Shown here one piece after another: positions 26,116-34,224 of a DNA stretch of 54,578 bases. The DNA is taken from assembly GCA_905209435.1 (NCBI GenBank), contig CAJLTE010000011.1:1-54578 (forward strand), written 5' to 3'. Position 1 is the first letter of the stretch; every line of letters begins with the position of its first letter. A program made the translations under genes and the position numbers. The notes beneath the pieces are model-generated. The model was not told the origin of the DNA and did no database searches. It was given only the letters and a program-made list of their open reading frames with translations. This DNA comes from an uncultured Blautia sp. GTDB taxonomy: Bacteria > Bacillota_A > Clostridia > Lachnospirales > Lachnospiraceae.

Positions 26116-27351
26116 TCAGTCTTCGTATTTCTTAATAAGTAAAGATGCATTATGTCCGCCGAATCCCAGGGAATTTGACAGTGCATATTTAATATCCATT
26201 TCAACCGGACCATTTCCTACATAATCCAGATCACATTGTTCATCCGGTACCTGATAACCAACAGTCTGGTGAATCAGGCCTTCCTGAAGTTCTTTTACAC
26301 AGGTGATCACTTCTACAGCACCGGCTGCCCCCAGAAGATGGCCTGTGATGGATTTGGTGGAGTTTACTTTCATTTCCTTTGCATGCTCGCCGAATGTCTT
26401 CTTGATGGCAATGGTCTCGAATAAATCGTTGTGATGTGTGCTTGTGCCGTGAGCATTTACATACCATACATCATTTGTGGAAATGCCTGCTTCTTTTACT
26501 GCAAGTTCCATAGCTTTGGCTGCACCGGAACCGTCTTCTGCAGGGGATGTGATGTGGAACGCATCACCGGTTGCACCGTAACCTACAACTTCAGCAAGGA
26601 TCTTTGCACCTCGGGCTTTTGCATGTTCCAGTTCTTCCAGAACTACGACACCTGCACCTTCACCCATAACGAAACCGCTTCTTTCTTTGTCAAAAGGAAT
26701 AGAGCATCTCTTCGGATCTGTGGAAGATGTCAGGGCTGTCAGGGCTGCGAAACCACCAAAACCTGTTGGTGTGATAGCAGCTTCTGTTCCGCCTGCGACC
26801 ATTACGTCTGCATCAGACCACTGGATGGTTCGATACGCTTCACCAATGCTGTGAGTTCCTGTTGCGCAGGCAGTTACAACGTTGATGTTCTTTCCACGAA
26901 GTCCGAACTGGATGGATACATTTCCTGATGCCATGTTGGAAATCAGTAATGGGATCATCAGTGGATTCAGTCTGCCCGGACCTTTTGTTTCCAGAATTTC
27001 GCAGGATTTTTCTACTACCTGCATGCTTCCGATGCCGCTTCCTACGCTGCATCCTACACGGAACGGATCTTCTTTTGTCATATCAAGGCCAGACTGCTCA
27101 ATGGCTTCTTTTGCTGCTGCAACTGCATACTGGCTGAAAAGTTCCATACGTTTGGCAGATTTGAAATCCATGTAATCTTTTGCATTGAAGTTGTTGATCT
27201 CTGCTGCCATATGTGCTCTGTATTTGGTTGTGTCAAAGCGGGTTACTTCTGCGAAATTTGTTTTGCCTTCTTTTACACTGTTCCAGAATTCCTCTACATT
27301 TAAACCTACAGGAGTGATAGCTCCCATACCTGTGATCACTACTCTTCTCAT
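26116..27351 (-). CDS. fabF: 3-oxoacyl-ACP synthase II FabF
   Basis: Condensing enzyme that extends acyl-ACP with malonyl-ACP. The catalytic Cys lies in VTACATGTHSIGEA (near 164), the two active-site His in NAHGTSTHHND (near 303) and NSTKSITGHLLGAAGAVE (near 338). At 411 residues it is full length, and it starts after AAGGAG. It is the only ketosynthase in the cluster; the initiating enzyme FabH is not encoded nearby. Confidence 0.98.
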   Translation of the reverse strand: MRRVVITGMGAITPVGLNVEEFWNSVKEGKTNFAEVTRFDTTKYRAHMAAEINNFNAKDYMDFKSAKRMELFSQYAVAAAKEAIEQSGLDMTKEDPFRVGCSVGSGIGSMQVVEKSCEILETKGPGRLNPLMIPLLISNMASGNVSIQFGLRGKNINVVTACATGTHSIGEAYRTIQWSDADVMVAGGTEAAITPTGFGGFAALTALTSSTDPKRCSIPFDKERSGFVMGEGAGVVVLEELEHAKARGAKILAEVVGYGATGDAFHITSPAEDGSGAAKAMELAVKEAGISTNDVWYVNAHGTSTHHNDLFETIAIKKTFGEHAKEMKVNSTKSITGHLLGAAGAVEVITCVKELQEGLIHQTVGYQVPDEQCDLDYVGNGPVEMDIKYALSNSLGFGGHNASLLIKKYED

Positions 27352-27369
27352 TTTAATCTCCTTGTCTGT

Positions 27370-28110
27370 TTATACGTTCATGCCGCCATCTACGCTGATG
27401 ACCTGGCCTGTAATATAATCTGCTTTGTCTGATGCCAGAAATACTGCTGTATTCGCAATATCTTCCGGCTTTCCGAAACGCCCCAGAATGATCTGTTTAC
27501 ATGCATTTTCTTTCAGTTCTTCGGAAAGTATTTCCGTCATCTCTGTATCTACGAATCCCGGTGCAATGGCATTTACTGTGATGCCGCGACTGCCAAGTTC
27601 TCTTGCCATTGTCTTTGTCAAACCGATGACTCCCGCTTTGGATGCTGCATAGTTTGCCTGTCCTGCATTTCCAAGGATTCCGGAAACAGAAGAAATGTTG
27701 ATGATCTTTCCGCTTCTCTGTTTCAGCATCTGGCGAGCACTGTGACGAATGGTATTAAATGTGCCTTTCAGGTTTACATTTAATACGGAATCAAAATCTT
27801 CTTCTTTCATTTTCATGATCAGACCATCTTTAGTAATTCCAGCGTTATTTACCAGAATGTCCAGATGTCCGTATTCTTTTACTACATCTTTGATCATGGC
27901 TTCGCAAGCTTCAAAATCGCTTACATTGCATTTATATATAGAAGCTTTTCCACCATTTTCTTCAATGGTTTGTTTTACTTCTTTTGCCCGTTCTTCGGAA
28001 CCATTATAATTGACGATCACCTCTGCTCCCTCTTTTGCAAGCGCAATGGCGATGGCGCGTCCGATTCCGCGTCCTGCACCTGTGACAAGTGCCACTTTAT
28101 TCTTCAGCAT
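27370..28110 (-). CDS. fabG: 3-oxoacyl-ACP reductase FabG
   Basis: NADPH-dependent short-chain dehydrogenase of fatty acid elongation. The cofactor loop [13 protein letters not shown] is near residues 9-21, then NNAGIT, the catalytic Ser in INISSVSG, and the YAASKAG pair (Tyr/Lys) near 152-156. The C-terminus [16 protein letters not shown] is typical. At 246 residues it is full length. It overlaps fabD by 14 bp, so it is likely translationally coupled. Confidence 0.98.
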   Translation of the reverse strand: MLKNKVALVTGAGRGIGRAIAIALAKEGAEVIVNYNGSEERAKEVKQTIEENGGKASIYKCNVSDFEACEAMIKDVVKEYGHLDILVNNAGITKDGLIMKMKEEDFDSVLNVNLKGTFNTIRHSARQMLKQRSGKIINISSVSGILGNAGQANYAASKAGVIGLTKTMARELGSRGITVNAIAPGFVDTEMTEILSEELKENACKQIILGRFGKPEDIANTAVFLASDKADYITGQVISVDGGMNV

Positions 28111-29032
28111 TTACAGACAACTCCTTTCTTACTGCTTCCAGATCCTCTGTTTTCTCTATATGTAAGGCTTTTACATTTCTGTTGATTTTCTTAAGAAATC
28201 CGGTCAGAGTTTTTCCTGGTCCTATCTCAATAAATGTATCTACACCATCGCTGATCATCTGCTCTACGCACTGCTGCCAGCGCACGGAGGAAGATACCTG
28301 TTTTACAAGAAGTTCTTTAACCTGTTCCGTCTCTGTCACGTTCTGTGCGGTTACATTTGTTACATACGGAATAGTGAACTTCTGAATCTCCACATCTTCC
28401 AGAGCCTGTTCAAGTTTCTCTCCTGCTTCTCTCAAAAGTCCGCAGTGAAAAGGGCCACTGACTTTAAGCGGGATTACACGTCTTGCGCCGGCTGCTTTTA
28501 AGGCTTCTCCTGCTGCAGCAACTGCTTTCTCTTCTCCTGTGATCACAATCTGTCCGGGGCAATTATAGTTTGCAATGGATACAATCCCTTCCGTCTCCTC
28601 GCAGATTTTCTCAATGAGTTCTGCATCTGTTCCAAGGACTGCTGACATTGCACCGCCTGTCGGATATGCCTCCTGCATCAGGATTCCTCTTTTTCGCACT
28701 ACTGCAAAGGCATCCTCTTCTGTCATTACTCCGGAAGCTACAAGTGCACCGTACTCTCCAAGACTTAATCCGGCATTTACCTGAGATGTGATCCCGGATT
28801 CCTCTACAGCTCTTAGTATAGCGATTTCTGCTGCCAGCATGGCAATCTGTGTATATTCTGTAATATTTAAGTTCTCATTTTCTTCAAAACACAAAGCTTC
28901 CACATCAAGACCGGACGCTTTAGATGCTCTGTCAAACACTTCACGGCATACAGGATATTTCTCGTAAAAATCCTTTGCCATACCTGTGTACTGTGCGCCC
29001 TGTCCTGGGAATACAAATGCAATTTGTGACAT
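28097..29032 (-). CDS. fabD: Malonyl-CoA:ACP transacylase FabD
   Basis: Loads malonate from CoA to AcpP. It opens with [18 protein letters not shown]. The nucleophile elbow is [11 protein letters not shown] (Ser near 91), the catalytic His is in SGPFHCGLL (near 201), and the end carries [16 protein letters not shown]. At 311 residues it is full length. The ATG follows AGAGGAATC. It is first gene of the operon after a dedicated promoter with a TTTGA-N3-TCAAA operator. Confidence 0.98.
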   Translation of the reverse strand: MSQIAFVFPGQGAQYTGMAKDFYEKYPVCREVFDRASKASGLDVEALCFEENENLNITEYTQIAMLAAEIAILRAVEESGITSQVNAGLSLGEYGALVASGVMTEEDAFAVVRKRGILMQEAYPTGGAMSAVLGTDAELIEKICEETEGIVSIANYNCPGQIVITGEEKAVAAAGEALKAAGARRVIPLKVSGPFHCGLLREAGEKLEQALEDVEIQKFTIPYVTNVTAQNVTETEQVKELLVKQVSSSVRWQQCVEQMISDGVDTFIEIGPGKTLTGFLKKINRNVKALHIEKTEDLEAVRKELSVNAEE

Positions 29033-29083
29033 ATCTGATTCCTCTCTATTGTTCTTGTTTCAAATTATTTTATTTTAAAATAT

Positions 29084-29108
29084 TTTGATATTCAAATTAT
29101 AGTGTCAA
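29084..29108 (-). promoter_or_regulatory. fabD promoter with FabT-like operator
   Basis: The palindrome TTTGA-TAT-TCAAA lies at 29084-29096. On the minus strand TTGACA (29108-29103) lies just upstream. An AT-rich -10 follows 17 bp later (AAATAT), and a TATAAT directly abuts the -35. In either reading the palindrome covers the core promoter. The same half-sites occur at the acpP promoter. Confidence 0.7.
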
Positions 29109-29145
29109 AAAATTTCTCCCGGGAGCCATTTCCGACTCCAGGGAG
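29109..29145 (-). terminator. Intrinsic terminator of acpP
   Basis: On the minus strand a 12-bp stem with one mismatch (CTCCCTGGAGTC / GGCTCCCGGGAG, loop GAAAT) at 29145-29116 is followed by AAATTTTTT. It separates acpP from the fabD operon, though read-through is possible. Confidence 0.85.
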
Positions 29146-29153
29146 GTTATAAA

Positions 29154-29387
29154 TTAAGCTTCTACGCCTTTATCTTTCAGGTAATCCATAACAGCACCAA
29201 CTGTTGTTAAGTCTGTAAGGTCTTCTGCCGGGATCTCAATGTTGTATTCGTCTTCCAGAGCCATAACCAGTTCAAAGAGGTCAAGGGAATCTGCTCCAAG
29301 GTCATCCTTGAAAGATGTGTCAGCATTAATCTCTGCTGCGTCACAATTTAACTGTTCTGCGATCATTTCACTCATTTTTTCTAACAT
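29154..29387 (-). CDS. acpP: Acyl carrier protein
   Basis: A 77-residue acidic four-helix carrier. The phosphopantetheine-attachment serine lies in LGADSLDLFELVMALEDEY (Ser near 37). The unusual LF after DSLD replaces the more common VE or TV. The ATG follows AGGAGAAG. It is transcribed from its own operator-bearing promoter with a leader of about 165 bases, and ends at a strong terminator before fabD. It is the likely substrate of the Sfp-type transferase at 17305-17856. Confidence 0.97.
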   Translation of the reverse strand: MLEKMSEMIAEQLNCDAAEINADTSFKDDLGADSLDLFELVMALEDEYNIEIPAEDLTDLTTVGAVMDYLKDKGVEA

Positions 29388-29549
29388 AGTTCTCTTCTCC
29401 TTTAATTCAAGTCCCGGACTGTCTGTATTCCGGATATTACTTGTTTCTTTAATATTTTATTAAGCGGTAAACATCCGCTTCATTTTTCTTCTAACCGAAC
29501 AATTGATTTACTGTTTGTTCTGTCTGACACACCTAAATCGTGTTCAATT

Positions 29550-29592
29550 ACTTTGATGTTCAAAGTATATATTCTTCACTTCTGTTTGTCAA
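29550..29592 (-). promoter_or_regulatory. acpP promoter with FabT-like operator overlapping the -10
   Basis: On the minus strand TTGACA (29592-29587) and TATACT (29569-29564) are separated by exactly 17 bp. The perfect 7-bp palindrome ACTTTGA-TGT-TCAAAGT (29550-29566) overlaps the last three bases of the -10, an ideal place for repression. MarR-family FabT regulators of lactic bacteria bind similar TTTGA/TCAAA palindromes. No fabT gene is in the window. Confidence 0.8.
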
Positions 29593-29629
29593 GCACTATT
29601 TTATTTAATTTTGCTGTGATCTTTTTGCG

Positions 29630-30826
29630 TTATTCTTCAAACCGGATCTGCCTTGCCACACTCAGTGCAAGGCCCATCTCCGCCATAAGAAACAGAACCG
29701 ACGTACCGCCGTAACTGATAAATGGTAATGTAACACCTGTATTCGGCATGAGATTTACAACAACTGCGATGTTCAGAATAACCTGCAGTGCAATATGAAT
29801 AAAGATTCCGCTGACCATCAGTGAACCAAACATATCCGGAGCATTCTGTGCGATAAAGAACAGTCTATATAGCAGATAGGCATACAGCATCAGCACGATA
29901 AGTCCTCCAAAAATGCCAAGTTCCTCACATATGATCGAGAAGATCATATCATTCTGAGCCTCAGGTACACTTCCAAGCTTCTGGATACTGTTTCCAAGCC
30001 CTCTGCCAAAAAAGCCCCCTGAACCAATGGCATATAATGCCTGAATCGTCTGATATCCCCAGGTATCCGCGTAATCCTCAGGGTGAAGCCATACCATAAT
30101 TCGTCTCAGACGGAAACTTCCGCTGCCATCAACACTTGCAGTAGCATTCAGGAATATGACTCCGATCACCCCCACTGCAATTACCACACCTGCGATGATA
30201 ACAAAGATTCTTGTATCAGGATGCGCTACAAATATCAGTCCCGCAGTAATGCAGAAAATAATGATCGCAGTACTCAGGTTATCTGTAAATACATATGCAA
30301 CAAGTGCAAGTAATGCTCCTGCACCGCCAAGCACCATACATCCTTTTAAAGTACGAACCTTCTTTCCCATATGCACGATCATATATGGCAGACATACAAT
30401 AACTGCGATCTTGGCAATTTCTGCCGGCTGAAATTGGATCGGTCCCAGATTAAGCCATCTCTGTGCACCGTTTGCAGACTGTCCCAGCGGAGTTTTTACC
30501 AGCATCATCAATGCCAGCGCGGCCAGATACAGGATTGTAGCAAAGCGGTTCAGTATATGATAATTGATTCTCGAAATAACCAATGCCATAATGATACATG
30601 CCACACTGATCATTGCCTGCTTCTTAAAGAAAAACATATCATCCCCGTATTTTAATTCAGCGGTATATGAACTTGTACTGTACAACATAATAAGGCCGAA
30701 ACAGGTCAGCAATACAATAACCGCCACAAGACTGTAATCATAATAATCAACCTTTGCTTTCCGGCGCGCCCCGCTTCTGGAGGATGAAGCTGTATAAGAT
30801 TGCTTTCGTGATTTTGTATTTTGCAT
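29630..30826 (-). CDS. ftsW: FtsW/RodA/SpoVE family SEDS protein
   Basis: Polytopic peptidoglycan polymerase of the SEDS family, 398 residues, about ten membrane helices. It shows the motifs TPLGQSANGAQRWLNLGPIQFQPAEIAKIA and VPEAQNDMIFSIICEELG, and the C-terminal PNTGVTLPFISYGGTSVL, which fit FtsW/SpoVE better than RodA. The basic N-terminal 28 residues are cytoplasmic. It stands alone with its own promoter. No partner transpeptidase lies nearby, so division versus spore-cortex role cannot be decided. Confidence 0.93.
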   Translation of the reverse strand: MQNTKSRKQSYTASSSRSGARRKAKVDYYDYSLVAVIVLLTCFGLIMLYSTSSYTAELKYGDDMFFFKKQAMISVACIIMALVISRINYHILNRFATILYLAALALMMLVKTPLGQSANGAQRWLNLGPIQFQPAEIAKIAVIVCLPYMIVHMGKKVRTLKGCMVLGGAGALLALVAYVFTDNLSTAIIIFCITAGLIFVAHPDTRIFVIIAGVVIAVGVIGVIFLNATASVDGSGSFRLRRIMVWLHPEDYADTWGYQTIQALYAIGSGGFFGRGLGNSIQKLGSVPEAQNDMIFSIICEELGIFGGLIVLMLYAYLLYRLFFIAQNAPDMFGSLMVSGIFIHIALQVILNIAVVVNLMPNTGVTLPFISYGGTSVLFLMAEMGLALSVARQIRFEE

Positions 30827-30869
30827 TTAATCACCTGTCGCTTTCTAAAATATCATTTTCACCAATCAG

Positions 30870-30898
30870 AGAATATCTCTTCTGATACCAGAAGTCAA
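30870..30898 (-). promoter_or_regulatory. Sigma-A promoter of the ftsW-type gene
   Basis: On the minus strand TTGACT (30898-30893) and TATTCT (30875-30870) are 17 bp apart, about 45 bp before the ATG. The remainder of the 320-bp gap (30827-31146) holds only a hairpin, ATGGGACAG/CTGCCCCAT (31005-31013, 31027-31035), and no gene. Confidence 0.7.
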
Positions 30899-31146
30899 GC
30901 AGAATCATTCATCTGATTTGTTTCCGGATCACTTTTTTTACTTCCGGGTATTCCTTCCCGGTAATCATTCTTTTTCATTATATCAGAAAGCTTATACATA
31001 AGCAATGGGACAGTTGTCTGATACACCTGCCCCATTTAATCGTAATACCAGTACATCGAATATTAAGTAACCGCCATATTGACTTGCCTTAATTTTCAAT
31101 ATACCAGCTGTTTACTTTGTTTTCAACAGCATAAAGTTTGAATCTG

Positions 31147-34100
31147 TTATTCTTCATCATCAGCAATCTCAATCGGATCGGATTCAAAGATAAATTTAAC
31201 ATTTCCGTCCATATCACTGGATCTGTCTGTAAATGTTGTATACATTACATCATCAGACTGGATTGCTTCAAATCTGTCGAGGATATCCTGAAGATCTCCG
31301 TTTACTGTATCATCCAGTTTCTTGATACCTTCTTTGTAGAATTTCTTCTGACCTTTATTTAATTCTTTCGCACCGTCATTGAGCTCTTTGATTCCATCCT
31401 TAAGCTGGTCACTTCCATCTGACAGTTCATTTGTTCCGTCAAGCAATGTCTGTGTTCCGGAAACAAGGCTGCCTGTTCCGGATGCAAGTGTCTGTGCTCC
31501 GGATGCAAGTGTCTGTGCTCCGGATGTAAGCTGAGATGCTCCGCTGTTTAATGTAGAGCTGTTAGAAGAGAGCTGAGATGCTCCGCTGTACAATGCTCCG
31601 CTGTTAGAAGCAAGTGTAGCTACACCGCTTGTAAGCTGACCTGTTGCAGAGCTGATCTGTGACATACCGCTCGTCAGGCTCTTTCTTGCACTCTTAAGAG
31701 TCTTTGCACCTTTTAACAGTGCCTGTGCATTAGCATTGTTCTCACCCTGAAGCTGTGTGATTCCGGCTGTTAATGTTTTGCCTGAACTCAAAAGTGTGTC
31801 TGCTCCTGAAATCAGCTGCTCTGTGCTGGCTTTTGCAAGGTTCTCATATCCGTTCTGCAGAGATTTGTTTGCTTCTGTAAGCTGAGCAGATCCGGCCTTA
31901 AGCTGCTCAATACCCTCTAACATCTCCGGTAACTGTTCACCAAGCTCAGTAAACAGAGTATTCATGCCGTTTACACCTTTGGCAAGTTCTGTTCCCATAG
32001 CAGAGAGCTGATCTCCGCTGGATGTTAATGTTTCATCATTTGCAGTCAGCTGTTTTGCACTCGCATCAAGCTGGTCTACTGTTTCTTTCACGCTCTTTAA
32101 TCCTGTACTTAATGCCTGTAACTGCTGCTGAAGCTGTTCAACACCGTTGTTTACTGTTTCTCCTTCTGAATCTGCTGTTGCTGCCGCACTGTCTGCGGAT
32201 GCTCTCAGGCTGCTTGCAGCTGCCTGTAATGCAGATGTATCAGGTGCAGATGCTGTAACTGTGGATGCATCAATATTAGATGCACTTTCCTCTGCTGACT
32301 GAATTGATCCCAATGCACCACTTACAGCTGCTTCCACTGCTGCTGCAGTCGCATCATCCATATTGCTGTAATCAATATTATTTAAAGCAGATTCTGCCGC
32401 TTCAAGCTTGCTGCTTACAGCTGCAACACCTGCATTTACAGAAGATGCATCTACAGAAACATTTGAAGCATCACTGATCCAGGATTCAATAGCATCTGCC
32501 TGGCTGTTCATCACATCTGCGCTTTCATTTAACTTATTTGCCATCGCCTGTGCACTTTCCTGTACAGATGCTGTCTGAGAACCTGACATATCATTCAACG
32601 CACTCTGAAGTTTTGACAGACCTGCTGTAAGCTGCTCTACTCCTGCAACATATTCTTTTACTTTAGATGTATAGGAAGTAACTCCTGTTGTATAAGCAGT
32701 TACGTTCTGACTAAACTCAGAAATCTGTTTTGCATCAATCGAAGATGAAAGTGCTGACATTTTATCCACAGCAGTCTGAATTCCGTTCACAGCTGAATCA
32801 ATTCCAGGAGTCATCTGTCCGATTCCCTCAACAAGACTCTTGATGCCGCCTACATACTGGCTCACACCGCCTGCAAGCTGATTAGCTCCTGCAATGTACT
32901 GCTGCATTCCATCTGTCAAAGTAGTCGCACCGTTTACATAGTTCTGTACACCGCCTGCAAGCTGATTACCGCCTGCAACGTATGCATTAACACCATCTGT
33001 AAGGCTCTTCATTCCGGCTTCATATTCTGACATCTTGCTGTCCAGTGTATCTACCCCTGCAGTATACTGTTTGATTCCGTCAGAAAGTGTATCTGCTCCT
33101 GATGTATAAGAAGAAACTCCACTGCTTAATGACTCTGCTCCTGTGCTTAAAGTCTGTGCTCCTGTACTTAACTGTTTCGCACCGTCATCCAGTTCTTTTG
33201 CACCATCGTTAAGATCACCGACACCGGATTTGAGAGTTCCGATTCCATCATAGAACTCTTTATATTTATCATTCAATGTACTGGTTCCATCATAGAGATC
33301 CTTGGTTCCGTCTACCAGTTTTACTGCTGCATCTGTCAGATCTTTCATGGAATCTTTCAGATCATCCAGTCCGTCGATGTTATCCAGATCAATATCGCTG
33401 AAGATATCTGACATAGCTACCGTAAATGCAGAACTCATCTCGCAGTCTGTAACATCTGCTTCCATTGTGAAACCTTCCGGAATATCTACGTCATCTGCAA
33501 TATCAGAGGACAGATCAAGACTCTCTTTCATTCCAGGCATTCCAAGACCTACTACAATATTTCTGCTTCCATCAGAAATCACCTTACCGTTATCTACAGT
33601 TACATTACTAAAATTATCTGTAGAAAGAATCATTCCGGTTACCATAACAAATGGGGAATAGATCTCTGCATTCTTTCCATTTACTTTCTTAGTTGTCTTG
33701 GAAGTATTGGTATAAGTCACTTCCATTTTGAAGTGACCGGTTTTTCCAGCCAGGTCATCCGGTGAAATTTCTGTTCCGTCCAGATAATATTTGATTTCTA
33801 CAGAAACCGGGAGATCTTTGTCAGTTTTTCCCTGATAATAAATATCTTTTCCGTCTGTATTCCATGTCAGGTTATCACCGTTCTGTGTAAAAGTTTCATC
33901 ACCTTTTACATTCTTGATATCTGTCAGATCGGAAGTATCTTTGATCTCAGATCCTGAACTGTCTCCTGAATTCTTCAGCCAGTTAGATACGGTAACATCT
34001 GTTACATCTCCGGCTGCTGTTGTATTTACATAAACAGTCTCTTCCTTCTGAACTCCACTGTCACTTGTTGAAACAGCTGCCATTACAGTACCTGCTCCAA

Positions 34101-34161
34101 GAACTACGGCCATTCCTGCTGCAAGTGATGCTGCAGCTGCTTTCTTTCTGTTTCTGTTCAT
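31147..34161 (-). CDS. Exported protein with xxxLxxG heptad repeats, partner of an MMPL transporter
   Basis: A 1004-residue protein with an N-terminal signal sequence (about residues 7-30, ending VMAAVS). A beta-rich domain (about 40-255) is followed by some 700 residues of heptads of the type GAxxLxxG, often with S, D or Q between, as in the TIGR03057/YhgE-Pip-like family. Predicted structure is long coiled coil outside the membrane. The C-terminus has no clear membrane helix. It directly follows an MMPL transporter gene, an arrangement repeated in many Lachnospiraceae. I infer an envelope efflux or lipid-handling complex. Confidence 0.8.
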   Translation of the reverse strand: MNRNRKKAAAASLAAGMAVVLGAGTVMAAVSTSDSGVQKEETVYVNTTAAGDVTDVTVSNWLKNSGDSSGSEIKDTSDLTDIKNVKGDETFTQNGDNLTWNTDGKDIYYQGKTDKDLPVSVEIKYYLDGTEISPDDLAGKTGHFKMEVTYTNTSKTTKKVNGKNAEIYSPFVMVTGMILSTDNFSNVTVDNGKVISDGSRNIVVGLGMPGMKESLDLSSDIADDVDIPEGFTMEADVTDCEMSSAFTVAMSDIFSDIDLDNIDGLDDLKDSMKDLTDAAVKLVDGTKDLYDGTSTLNDKYKEFYDGIGTLKSGVGDLNDGAKELDDGAKQLSTGAQTLSTGAESLSSGVSSYTSGADTLSDGIKQYTAGVDTLDSKMSEYEAGMKSLTDGVNAYVAGGNQLAGGVQNYVNGATTLTDGMQQYIAGANQLAGGVSQYVGGIKSLVEGIGQMTPGIDSAVNGIQTAVDKMSALSSSIDAKQISEFSQNVTAYTTGVTSYTSKVKEYVAGVEQLTAGLSKLQSALNDMSGSQTASVQESAQAMANKLNESADVMNSQADAIESWISDASNVSVDASSVNAGVAAVSSKLEAAESALNNIDYSNMDDATAAAVEAAVSGALGSIQSAEESASNIDASTVTASAPDTSALQAAASSLRASADSAAATADSEGETVNNGVEQLQQQLQALSTGLKSVKETVDQLDASAKQLTANDETLTSSGDQLSAMGTELAKGVNGMNTLFTELGEQLPEMLEGIEQLKAGSAQLTEANKSLQNGYENLAKASTEQLISGADTLLSSGKTLTAGITQLQGENNANAQALLKGAKTLKSARKSLTSGMSQISSATGQLTSGVATLASNSGALYSGASQLSSNSSTLNSGASQLTSGAQTLASGAQTLASGTGSLVSGTQTLLDGTNELSDGSDQLKDGIKELNDGAKELNKGQKKFYKEGIKKLDDTVNGDLQDILDRFEAIQSDDVMYTTFTDRSSDMDGNVKFIFESDPIEIADDEE
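31480..31521. repeat. Perfect 21-bp tandem duplication inside the heptad-repeat gene
   Basis: A 21-bp unit occurs twice in succession without mismatch (31480-31500 and 31501-31521). It encodes GAQTLAS twice. This shows recent in-frame expansion of the heptad array. Confidence 0.9.
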
Positions 34162-34224
34162 AATAGATTACTCCTTTATATTCTATCTTTCTACAATAGG
34201 CTTCTTTATATAATTCTATGTTCT

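Noticed and set aside
31480..33200. CRISPR-like repeats in the heptad-repeat gene
   Set aside because: Repeats are in frame, 21-bp based, degenerate and coding, with no spacers.
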